A DNA stretch of 6,241 nt from Treponema sp. (lineage in GTDB: Bacteria > Spirochaetota > Spirochaetia > Treponematales > Breznakiellaceae). Position numbers and translations under genes: made by a program. Shown piece by piece: positions 1 to 5,777 of the stretch. The notes below the pieces were generated by a model. It was not told the DNA's origin. It saw only the letters and a list, made by a program, of their open reading frames with translations, and ran no database searches. Every line of letters starts with the position of its first letter. Positions within the stretch are counted from its first letter, which is position 1. The stretch lies in the NCBI GenBank assembly GCA_031257595.1, contig JAIROH010000003.1, positions 1 through 6,241 of the forward strand, read 5' to 3'.

Positions 1-675
1 CAACATATTCAACACCTCCGGGGCGTGGTTCTCCAAAAACTCTTTCAGTATGTCATGATCCCGGCAATACCTGATTGCCGTTTTCATCGCTTCTTCCCTG
101 TCTCCCTGTTCCTTCGTAAAGTTCCGAACCTTGTCAACAAACGCGCTGTACTGGGCAAGCGTCTTGCTTCGCCGTACTATATCCCCGTTCCGGCCCTCGT
201 TGATGTTGAGAACCCGTACTTCCAGTTCAAGAGCCGTCTTTTCGGGAATGCCCAGGGGCTTGACCGTTTCAAAGGCGTCGGAAAGCCGCAGAGTCTGTTT
301 TTCCGGGCAGGGAGCGATCCCGTTATACAACACCCAAAATTCGGGCCGGGGCAGCTTGACCGGCCTTGACCCGTACAGGTTCCGGTCCTTAAGCATCTTT
401 TCATATATCTTCGCGATGTACAAAAGCAACCGGATCGCCATATTGGGGTTAATGGTACTCTGGTGTTCTATCAAAACAACCAGTTTGTCGCCGATCTCAA
501 AGGAAATATCGTTGACGGGCCCCAGAAACAGCACATTCCGCAGGGTGTTAATACTGACCGGCACATCGGGCGGCAGGTCCGTACCCTCGATGGCGCAGTA
601 CAACTCCCGCAGCAGGGCCGGATCGCTAAAGAGGAACGAAAAAACGCTGTCCTTGTACGTGGTTTTAACATCCAT
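1..675 (-). CDS. Rpn/PD-(D/E)XK nuclease family protein ('putative transposase'), partial at C-terminus
   Basis: The reading frame is open from the start at 675 through base 1, giving the first 225 residues; the stop lies outside the window. The N-terminus MDVKTTYKDSVFSFLFSDP, the block NDISFEIGDKLVVLIEHQS and the later NINEGRN and YCRDHDILKEFLE segments match the Rpn / TIGR01784-type proteins ('T. denticola putative transposase'), which I recognise from memory. Likely metal-binding nuclease residues are D56, E70 and Q72, the D...ExQ form of the PD-(D/E)XK core. E. coli Rpn proteins are DNA endonucleases that promote RecA-independent recombination; this activity is known for the family, not shown here. 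Relatives are usually nearer 290 residues, so roughly a quarter is missing off-window. An in-frame ATG at 687 (MFFSMDVK...) is an alternative start. Neither start has a clear Shine-Dalgarno, and 675 fits the family N-terminus better. The gene begins 30-42 bp after the GH57 gene on the same strand, so read-through is plausible. Confidence 0.85.
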   Translation of the reverse strand, partial: MDVKTTYKDSVFSFLFSDPALLRELYCAIEGTDLPPDVPVSINTLRNVLFLGPVNDISFEIGDKLVVLIEHQSTINPNMAIRLLLYIAKIYEKMLKDRNLYGSRPVKLPRPEFWVLYNGIAPCPEKQTLRLSDAFETVKPLGIPEKTALELEVRVLNINEGRNGDIVRRSKTLAQYSAFVDKVRNFTKEQGDREEAMKTAIRYCRDHDILKEFLENHAPEVLNML

Positions 676-717
676 TGAAAAAAACATACTATGAAGAACG
701 GGATTTTTCAACCTAAA

Positions 718-2325
718 CTATTTTTTCCTGCCGAAAACCCGGTAATTGATAAACGGAAAGATCGAATGCCGTTTTTCAAGATTCGTAAGCCATTCGGTGC
801 TGATATAGTTGCTCCCCAGGGACTCAAAAATCGTGGTAAAATTCCTCAAGGTTTCTTCAATTTTTTCCCGGGCATATTCGGGCTGTTTCCCAAGGTACAG
901 CATCTTCGGCCAGTCGGCGCCGAGGGAAAGCATTATCTCCCTGGCGGCCTGGTTTAAAGTCCGTTCCTTGAGGCCCGAATCACTGGGAAAACGTTCGGTC
1001 ATTTCGATCATCCTGCGTATCGAGCGGAATACATGCCGGTACATCCAGTCGTTGGAAGCGTCAAGCCAGGTTTCGGCATAGCCGTCGTTTCCCCAGGAAG
1101 AAAATTCGGGGACGGTGATCTGAAACGCCGCCTGATCCTGCCGGCAGATATACTCCTGGGGCATGGCCAGGTCAATCCGCTTGCTTGCCGACGCCTGGCG
1201 AAACAGTTCTTCAAGAAAAACCTTTCCTTCGTACCAGTTCTTGCCAAAAGTGTCGGCGTCAAAAACGCAAAGACTCAACGGGCTTTCTTCCATATAGCGT
1301 CCCGCTTCCTCAAGCCGGGAGAGCCTCATGTCAAGGTACAGCCGGGCCTGCTCAGCGGCCTTTTCCCGTGCTTTTTTCGGATCATAGAGAATCCGCTTTT
1401 TTCTGCTTTCCGCGTTGTGATAGCGATAACCGGTAGGACAGCGAATTCCGCCCAATCCCAAAAAAGGCCTGAGCGCTTTAAGGGAAAGCTCAAAACCCGC
1501 GTCGGTAAAATGCTCCTGGTATTCGGAACCGGCTTCCAGCAGCGAGACCAAATCTTCCTTTGCCTGATAATCCCGGCCTAAGAAAACAAAACCGGACGAC
1601 GCCTTGACCGGATAAAAAGTCCCTTTCTGCGCGGGCGGATTTCCCAGCACCAGGGCATGGGCATCGGTCAGGGTATATGCGAAACCGTAAGAAACAAGCG
1701 GAGCTTCAAGGCTCTTGTGCCAGCCGAATTCGGGAAGCCAAAACCCCTGCGGCGGCTTTCCAAAAATTTTACGATGGGAAATAACGGCCGTCTCAAGCTG
1801 GGATCGGATGATCTCCGGAATGGAAGCGTAAAACGGCAAAAAAGCGTAGGTTGCCGCGGTCGTTAATATCTCAATCCGCCCTTTATTCTGAAACCGCCGG
1901 AATTCCCCCAAAATATCCATTTCGCAGCGTTCGGTAAAAAATATCCGCCTTTCTATATCCTCTTCATAATAGTACCGGGCAAGTCCGTGGATTTCCGGAT
2001 CCTGGGCGCTGCGTTCCAGTTCTTTCCGGCCAAATTCGATCTTTTTATCCAGGTAATCCAGATACCGGAACAAAAACTCCTCATTCTGCAGCATCGAACA
2101 CAGTGTCGGAGAAAACGCCATTCCCAGCCGGAAAGGGACGCGGTTCTGTTCCATTCTAAAAAGCGTTTCCAGCAGCGGCAGGTAGGTTTGAGAAACGGCT
2201 TCAAAAAAAGGAACTTCTTCGGGCAAAATCCCCGTCTTGCCCCTTTTCCCGGACCATTGCCCGGAAAAAGCGCCGATAAAAGGATGATGGGCAAGCAGAA
2301 CCATGGAAAGGACCGGTTTACTCAT
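718..2325 (-). CDS. Glycoside hydrolase family 57 protein, 1,4-alpha-glucan branching enzyme type (DUF1957 C-terminus)
   Basis: A cytoplasmic protein of 535 residues with no signal peptide. GH57 branching enzymes cut an alpha-1,4 chain and re-attach it as an alpha-1,6 branch in glycogen. Visible family landmarks are motif 1 LLAHHPF (10-16), motif 2 GRIEILTTAATYAFLPF (149-165), motif 3 GFWLPEFGW (194-202) with probable nucleophile E199, and motif 4 FDADTFGKNWYEG (355-367) with probable acid/base D356. The C-terminal DUF1957-type region has SSWGNDGY (409-416), W420, DWMYRH (426-431), the helical AAREIMLSLGADWP (460-473) and YA (484-485). The length is normal for the family. Several motif positions are atypical: L11 replaces the first His of HxHxP, Y160 replaces the His of AATH, and K362/N363 replace the usual HW. 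Branching activity is therefore likely but not certain. The start ATG overlaps the DUF4912 stop (ATGA) and has no strong Shine-Dalgarno, which suggests translational coupling. M8 is a less likely start. Confidence 0.88.
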   Translation of the reverse strand: MSKPVLSMVLLAHHPFIGAFSGQWSGKRGKTGILPEEVPFFEAVSQTYLPLLETLFRMEQNRVPFRLGMAFSPTLCSMLQNEEFLFRYLDYLDKKIEFGRKELERSAQDPEIHGLARYYYEEDIERRIFFTERCEMDILGEFRRFQNKGRIEILTTAATYAFLPFYASIPEIIRSQLETAVISHRKIFGKPPQGFWLPEFGWHKSLEAPLVSYGFAYTLTDAHALVLGNPPAQKGTFYPVKASSGFVFLGRDYQAKEDLVSLLEAGSEYQEHFTDAGFELSLKALRPFLGLGGIRCPTGYRYHNAESRKKRILYDPKKAREKAAEQARLYLDMRLSRLEEAGRYMEESPLSLCVFDADTFGKNWYEGKVFLEELFRQASASKRIDLAMPQEYICRQDQAAFQITVPEFSSWGNDGYAETWLDASNDWMYRHVFRSIRRMIEMTERFPSDSGLKERTLNQAAREIMLSLGADWPKMLYLGKQPEYAREKIEETLRNFTTIFESLGSNYISTEWLTNLEKRHSIFPFINYRVFGRKK

Positions 2326-3020
2326 GAAATACCGTACCGGGAAAACCGATCCGTATTGCGCAGAATGGAAAAATACTCCGCTCCGGAAAGGCGTATCAGG
2401 GGATTTTTCAGCGTTTCTTCGTTTTCCGGGGGATTAAAAAGCCGCGGCATGAAAAACGGCCTGGAAGCGGCAAGAGGTTTCAGGAACAAATCCGCTCCGT
2501 CGCGGCCCGGCTCCCGCGAATCCCTCAGCCTGACACAAAGCTCCACGTAGAATTCTCCCCCCTGGGGAGGAAACCCCAGATACCAGGCGGTGTCTTCGGT
2601 CCCCACGGAAACGGTAAACACGGTTTCCGAAAAAAAAGCCTTTTCCCCGGATGTTTTGCGGTCCGGGGAAACGGCCGATCCTACCGAAGAGACTTTAAGA
2701 CAGTATCCTTCAAAACTCCCGGAATTTTCGAAAAGCTCCTTGTCGTATTTTTTTATTTCCCAAAAGGCAAAAACCCAGAGAGGATCGCGAAGCAATACTT
2801 CCAGATACGTTATATTGTACTGTTTCGGTAACGGAACAGGACTTAACCTGTCCCGCTCTTCCGGTTCCGGGAGGTTTTCCGGCCGGTCGTTTTCAAGCAG
2901 TTCCTGGATAATAAAAACCCGTTCCAAATCCGGGGGGATGTCAATCCCTTCCCTGTCGGCCATTCGTATAAGCTCTCTGGTTGTCAGGCTTTCCAGGTAA
3001 GATCTGGTGTTTTCTTCCAT
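2322..3020 (-). CDS. DUF4912 domain protein with N-terminal Rho-N/SAP-like helical segment
   Basis: A protein of 232 residues. Residues 7-44 (LESLTTRELIRMADREGIDI followed by P and LERVFIIQELLE) resemble the small Rho-N/SAP-like helical motif that often precedes DUF4912. The DUF4912 core starts at LPKQYNITYLEVLLRDP (64-80) and includes the signature LLRDPLWVFAFWEI (76-89). It continues through a beta-rich part to about residue 170 (FYVELCVRLRD at 157-167). The C-terminal 60 residues look like an extension without a recognised domain. The biochemical role of DUF4912 is not known to me. The four-base ATGA overlap with the GH57 gene downstream suggests the two proteins are made together and may act on the same glucan or in one complex; that is inference. 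An in-frame TAG nine bases upstream (between the -10 and the ATG) fixes 3020 as the first possible start. A sigma-70-like promoter lies directly upstream. Confidence 0.82.
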   Translation of the reverse strand: MEENTRSYLESLTTRELIRMADREGIDIPPDLERVFIIQELLENDRPENLPEPEERDRLSPVPLPKQYNITYLEVLLRDPLWVFAFWEIKKYDKELFENSGSFEGYCLKVSSVGSAVSPDRKTSGEKAFFSETVFTVSVGTEDTAWYLGFPPQGGEFYVELCVRLRDSREPGRDGADLFLKPLAASRPFFMPRLFNPPENEETLKNPLIRLSGAEYFSILRNTDRFSRYGIS

Positions 3021-3031
3021 GATATCGGTCT

Positions 3032-3060
3032 ATCATGAAAAAAAGGCTGTCCAATGTCAA
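3032..3060 (-). promoter_or_regulatory. Candidate sigma-70 promoter for the DUF4912-GH57(-Rpn) genes
   Basis: On the minus strand a perfect -35 TTGACA (3060-3055) is followed after exactly 17 bp by CATGAT (3037-3032), which matches 4 of 6 bases of TATAAT. It sits in the 48-bp gap between the RluA gene and DUF4912. A start about 7 bases after the -10 would leave a leader of only about 5 nt before the ATG at 3020, with no room for a Shine-Dalgarno, so the message might be near-leaderless. The motif match is seen; promoter activity is inferred. Confidence 0.5.
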
Positions 3061-3068
3061 GCCGACAT

Positions 3069-3722
3069 TTAGGGCAACGGCGTCCCGATTCCGGCCCGGT
3101 CCAGAAATTGGATAAAATGGCCGGGCAGGGGGGCGCGGATCACAAGACCGCCGGGAAGGCGGAGGCTAAAGGCGTGGAGAAGGAGCCGCCTTAAACCCAT
3201 GTTTTTTTTAAGGCTTTTGTTGAGGGTAAAATCCCCGTATTTGCCATCGCCCAGAAGGGGAAAACCCAGACCGGCAAGATGGCGGCGTATCTGGTGTGTT
3301 CTGCCGGTGGCAAGTTCCAGTTCCAGCAGAGAGCAGATTCCGCCCTCTCCCAGCGTTCCCGAGGCCAGAAACCTGTAGTCCGTCTGGGCGGCCTTTGGTT
3401 TTCCCCGTATGTCAAGTTCGGTCCTGATACGGCCTTTTTCCGTACCGGCGCCGGCGCAAACCCCAAGGTATTTTTTTTCAAGCCGGCCTTCCCGGAAAAA
3501 AAGCGCGTATTTGGCCGCGGCCGGCCTGGTTTTGGCGGTGAGGATAATCCCCGACGTTTCCTTGTCAAGCCGGTGAACCAGAAGCGGCGCCGGGTCGCGT
3601 TCCGAGGCAAGCAAAACGTCCAGGGACACACCTATTCCCGCTCCGCCCTGCACGGCAAGCCCGGAAGGTTTGTTAATCGCCAGGATCTCGTCATCTTCAA
3701 ATAAAACCGTAATACCCTTCAT
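3069..3722 (-). CDS. RluA-family RNA pseudouridine synthase
   Basis: A protein of 217 residues that converts specific uridines in rRNA or tRNA to pseudouridine. Family landmarks are the entry strand ILAINKPSGLAVQGG (13-27), the catalytic motif HRLDKETSG (50-58) with nucleophilic D53, the motif GRTHQIRRHLA (140-150), LLGDGKYG (156-163) and the late strand LLLHAFSLRLP (180-190). There is no N-terminal S4 RNA-binding domain; the protein starts directly with the catalytic domain. It is therefore of the short type (E. coli RluA is of similar length) rather than the longer RluC/RluD type. Which uridine it modifies cannot be read from the sequence. The start at 3722 fits the family (MKGITVLFEDDEILAINKP), although no good Shine-Dalgarno is visible. 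Its start lies 19 bp from the divergent gene at 3742, so each promoter must overlap the other gene's 5' end. The DUF4912 gene follows 48 bp downstream on the same strand. Confidence 0.93.
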   Translation of the reverse strand: MKGITVLFEDDEILAINKPSGLAVQGGAGIGVSLDVLLASERDPAPLLVHRLDKETSGIILTAKTRPAAAKYALFFREGRLEKKYLGVCAGAGTEKGRIRTELDIRGKPKAAQTDYRFLASGTLGEGGICSLLELELATGRTHQIRRHLAGLGFPLLGDGKYGDFTLNKSLKKNMGLRRLLLHAFSLRLPGGLVIRAPLPGHFIQFLDRAGIGTPLP

Positions 3723-3741
3723 TTACCATAGGTTCTATAGT

Positions 3742-5001
3742 ATGTTTAACAATATGAAAAGTCCCCGGATATTACTTTTCGCAATGCTGATCGTTGTTTT
3801 GGCAAAGGCCCGGGCGGAGCCGCTCTATTCACCCACCTGGGGCTTCCATGTCGACCTCCCCGAAGGCTATGAATTTTCGGACGGAGACGGCAAAAACCGG
3901 TTTTCGTTCCGTTCCCGGTTTGGGACATCCTTCGACATTGCCGTCTATACGGGGAAACCCTCGGTGGAAGCCCTTGCCGGAGAAGTTGAACAAAAGCTTT
4001 CCGGCCGGGGGGAACGGAACGCATACGCCTACAACGGCAAAAAGGCCGTCCTTGCTCAGCTGAATTTTCCCGATCCCCGGAAACGCGGCTCGAGGCTTTC
4101 GGGCTGGGCGCTTTACGTGGAATTAAAAGCGCCGGAAAACAACGCCGGGACCACCGGGGCCGCCGGGGGGGCCGCGCCGATACTGTTCGCGTTTGCCTAC
4201 GGGCCCCAGGGTGACGCGTTCCAGAGCCTTCATCTTTCGGTTCTTGATTCAATAGCGGCGGCCGAAGAAGACAAACTTCTTCCCGGCCCGGTAACGGATT
4301 TCAGTTATCCCGCCGGGAGTTGGAAACGTCATCCGCTTGCCGGTACGGGAAAAGAAGCCTGGTTTCGGGAGGGAGACGCCGAAGCCGCCCAGGCCCTCGT
4401 GGACAGGGAATTTGCGGTTCTTAGGCGTTATGTGGATTCCCCGATGTGGAAAGAAGCCTGGAAAAGATTTTACCGGGCCATTTACCGCGATTCCTTTGAC
4501 CGGCTTAAAGACGCGGCTTTTATTCTTGAACGGACATGGACGGTCGGGGCCTTTGCCGCCGGGACAGCCGAGGAAAACCGGGCCGGTCTTTCATCTCCCG
4601 CGGGAAACGCCCTGGGTAAACGAAGCGACGACGCGAGAATCTTTGCCCAAAAAGCGCTTGACTGGGTTCAGGGCTTCGCGTACGAGCGGGACCTGATGGG
4701 AAGCGATTTTGTAAACCTCGTCAGCGCCGTTCAGGACGGACGGGGAGACTGCGACAGCAGGGCGATGCTCTGGGCGATTATCCTGGAACAGGCCGCGATT
4801 CCTTCGGCCATTATGGTTTCCCGTGAATTCGGGCACGCGATGGGACTGGCCGACCTCGAAGGAGAAGGCGCGCGTTTTCCGTTCAGGGAAGGAGGCCGGG
4901 AATACAAATGGCTTGTGGCCGAAACCACCACCCGGATCGGTATCGGCCGTATCGGCGAAAATGTCAGCGAAATTACCAAATGGCTGGGTATTACGTTTTA
5001 G
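3742..5001 (+). CDS. Exported transglutaminase-like (Cys-His-Glu) domain protein
   Basis: A protein of 419 residues from the start at 3742. The first 25 residues form a clear Sec signal peptide: basic MKSPR, hydrophobic core ILLFAMLIVVLA, and AKARA with an A-x-A signal peptidase I site before E26. No lipobox Cys is present, so the product is probably periplasmic or secreted rather than a lipoprotein. Residues 33-175 are beta-rich (WGFHVDLPEGYEF...), faintly like PsbP/DcrB-type domains, and include a Gly/Ala-rich linker (134-146). Residues 205-310 look helical. The C-terminal part carries a transglutaminase/papain-like signature: C337 in GRGDCDSRA, H365 in EFGHAM and E394 in VAETTT. Such domains can be proteases, peptidoglycan-active enzymes or cross-linkers; the substrate here is unknown. 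The frame stays open upstream to an ATG at 3670, but that would bury the signal peptide and overlap the RluA gene. ATG 3754 (MKSPR...) is equally possible; only a weak TAGG precedes 3742. Confidence 0.82.
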   Translation: MFNNMKSPRILLFAMLIVVLAKARAEPLYSPTWGFHVDLPEGYEFSDGDGKNRFSFRSRFGTSFDIAVYTGKPSVEALAGEVEQKLSGRGERNAYAYNGKKAVLAQLNFPDPRKRGSRLSGWALYVELKAPENNAGTTGAAGGAAPILFAFAYGPQGDAFQSLHLSVLDSIAAAEEDKLLPGPVTDFSYPAGSWKRHPLAGTGKEAWFREGDAEAAQALVDREFAVLRRYVDSPMWKEAWKRFYRAIYRDSFDRLKDAAFILERTWTVGAFAAGTAEENRAGLSSPAGNALGKRSDDARIFAQKALDWVQGFAYERDLMGSDFVNLVSAVQDGRGDCDSRAMLWAIILEQAAIPSAIMVSREFGHAMGLADLEGEGARFPFREGGREYKWLVAETTTRIGIGRIGENVSEITKWLGITF

Positions 5002-5031
5002 GGCTTATGTCCGAATCAAAATGCCAAAACA

Positions 5032-5302
5032 GTAAAATCTGTCGTCGCTGTTTATCGAGGCAGGCGCATGCGCCCGTACCCAAAAAGAGCCGGACGCCTT
5101 TATGGGGATACAGGCCGGCGGCAACCCCCGCTCGAGCTAGACGGTCGTCACCTTCTCCTACGCAGACTCTGGTCTATTACCTACGGACGCCGTATGCTCT
5201 TCACGGGGGAATTGCCGCCGTCTTATACCAAACAAAGGCATCCGGCAATCTGCCGTGACGGGCGCATGTGCATGTATCACCCCCGGCGACGCGGATTTTG
5301 AC
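5032..5302. repeat. 271-bp imperfect foldback (candidate structured RNA or foldback element)
   Basis: The two halves of this stretch pair along most of their length. By hand I find five nested stems. Stem 1 is 5032-5048 with 5286-5302 (about 15 Watson-Crick pairs plus a GU, two bulges). Stem 2 is 5061-5077 with 5258-5274 (15 Watson-Crick, one GU, one mismatch). Stem 3 is 5089-5101 with 5234-5246 (12 of 13). Stem 4 is 5116-5130 with 5204-5220 (15 pairs around a 2-nt bulge), preceded by a weaker 5105-5110/5224-5229. Stem 5 is made of short helices from 5134-5149 with 5186-5199, capped by 5164-5167/5172-5175 with loop TCTG. Internal loops are nearly symmetric (12x11 and 11x11 nt). It lies 30 bp after the transglutaminase-like gene and contains no convincing gene. 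Pairing is seen directly; whether it works as RNA, single-stranded DNA or a dead mobile element is not known. Confidence 0.75.
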
Positions 5303-5304
5303 GC

Positions 5305-5407
5305 TATTTGCTCTTTGATTGTATGCGAAGGGTACATACCCAAGAACCCGCCTTTCGGCGGGGGAGCCTGCGGGGCGTTATAAAAGGTATGTACCCTGAG
5401 GCAAATA
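5305..5407. repeat. Nested inverted repeat with internal GC hairpin
   Basis: A perfect 12-bp inverted repeat, AGGGTACATACC (5329-5340) and GGTATGTACCCT (5386-5397), encloses a tight hairpin CCCGCC-TTTC-GGCGGG (5347-5362). An outer pair, TATTTGCTC (5305-5313) with GAGGCAAATA (5398-5407, one bulged G), closes the unit and leaves a 15-nt bulge on the left. It begins two bases after the large foldback ends. No T-run follows the hairpin, so it is not a normal intrinsic terminator. Confidence 0.6.
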
Positions 5408-5414
5408 CCTTACT

Positions 5415-5461
5415 AAAACAACCATACCCCCGTCCGCTCCGCGGCGGGGTTGGTTGATTTT
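5415..5461. terminator. Candidate bidirectional intrinsic terminator
   Basis: The hairpin has arms CAACCA-T-ACCCC (5419-5430) and GGGGTTGGTTG (5446-5456): 11 pairs around one bulged T. An inner CCGC-TCC-GCGG stem (5434-5444) sits in the loop. Four A's precede it (5415-5418) and four T's follow after one A (5458-5461), so the T-run is short but present on both strands. It would stop plus-strand transcripts of the transglutaminase-like gene and of the upstream foldback. The T-tract is weaker than in a textbook terminator. Confidence 0.5.
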
Positions 5462-5495
5462 GCCAAAACTAATAAGAGTAGACCTTTATTCGAAA

Positions 5496-5571
5496 GTCTG
5501 GTTTAATACCCCGGAGTTCTGCTCCGGCTGAAACAAAGCAACACTTACAAAAATTTGGTATTAAACCAGAC
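5496..5571. repeat. Perfect 15-bp inverted repeat with internal hairpin
   Basis: GTCTGGTTTAATACC (5496-5510) is the exact reverse complement of 5557-5571. Immediately inside the left arm is a 6-bp hairpin CCGGAG-TTCTG-CTCCGG (5511-5527), followed by a 29-nt A-rich unpaired stretch (5528-5556). The layout (arm, hairpin, spacer, arm) recurs in the element that follows. Candidate small structured RNA, MITE-like insertion or recombination site; function unknown. Confidence 0.65.
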
Positions 5572-5590
5572 GGTATTATAAACTTCCTAT

Positions 5591-5657
5591 CGAACGAGCC
5601 TCCGTTCGAACTAAGGCAATGCTAAGGATATCGTGGAGTTCTGCTCCGCGGAGGCTC
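5591..5657. repeat. 9-bp inverted repeat sharing the GGAGTTCTGCTCC hairpin
   Basis: GAGCCTCCG (5596-5604) pairs perfectly with CGGAGGCTC (5649-5657). The hairpin GGAGTTCTGCTCC (5635-5647) lies just inside the right arm and is identical over 13 bases to 5513-5525 in the preceding element. A second, competing pairing is CGAAC (5591-5595) with GTTCG (5604-5608). A direct repeat CTAAGG occurs at 5611-5616 and 5622-5627. Read on the minus strand it has the same arm-hairpin-spacer-arm order as the 5496-5571 element. Confidence 0.55.
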
Positions 5658-5777
5658 ATCTGTTGAATACGATCTTGTTGAAATCTGTATTTGTCAGAAC
5701 ACTGGATACGGGCGCGTATTCCGGGGGCAAGGGTTGCCGATGTCCCATGTTTACGCGTAAGCTGTATGTACGGAGAG
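5658..5777 (+). other. Leader of the 5778 gene with two small hairpins and a palindrome
   Basis: No gene is seen. It holds a small hairpin at 5704-5722 (ATACG-GGCG-CGTAT extended by GG/CC around a bulged T) and another at 5726-5738 (GGCAA-GGG-TTGCC). The perfect palindrome TTACGCGTAA (5751-5760) extends to 5749-5762 with one GU; its position just before the start would suit an operator, but no regulator is indicated. I could not find a convincing -35/-10 pair for the downstream gene here. Confidence 0.3.
5772..5777 (+). promoter_or_regulatory. Ribosome binding site GGAGAG that bears on the start choice
   Basis: GGAG at 5772-5775 is only 2 nt from the ATG at 5778. It is 5 nt from the in-frame TTG at 5781 and 8 nt from the TTG at 5784, so normal spacing favours a TTG start giving MKFKSIII. 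The ATG at 5778 is the conservative call. Confidence 0.4.

Noticed and set aside
131..694. A 187-codon plus-strand frame opposite the Rpn-type gene (and similar long plus-strand frames at 1033-1581 and 1987-2550).
   Set aside because: Shadow frames: the minus-strand proteins there match known families with intact motifs.
3670..3741. An extended N-terminus for the transglutaminase-like protein starting at 3670.
   Set aside because: It would place 24 residues before the signal peptide and overlap the RluA gene by 53 bp.
5068..5301. A 77-codon plus-strand reading frame (MRPYPKRAGRLYG...).
   Set aside because: It is very Arg-rich, has no Shine-Dalgarno or recognised domain, and lies wholly within the long foldback, whose pairing explains the sequence better. 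Other frames on both strands are also open here.
5158..5343. A 61-codon minus-strand reading frame (MGMYPSHTIKEQ...).
   Set aside because: It overlaps the foldback and the next inverted repeat; no domain, no ribosome site. It could be a common repeat-encoded pseudo-frame, but I cannot support a gene.
5604..5611. GTTCGAAC, resembling a tRNA T-loop.
   Set aside because: No acceptor stem, D-arm or anticodon arm can be built around it; it is a palindrome within an inverted repeat.
5496..5671. Integron attC-like sites, suggested by paired arms with hairpins and a GTTGAAT at 5662-5668 that fits GTTRRRY.
   Set aside because: No matching RYYYAAC partner is found at the other end of either element, and no cassette gene lies between them.
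5002..5777. A CRISPR array, given many short repeats.
   Set aside because: The repeats are inverted pairs, not regularly spaced direct repeats with unique spacers.
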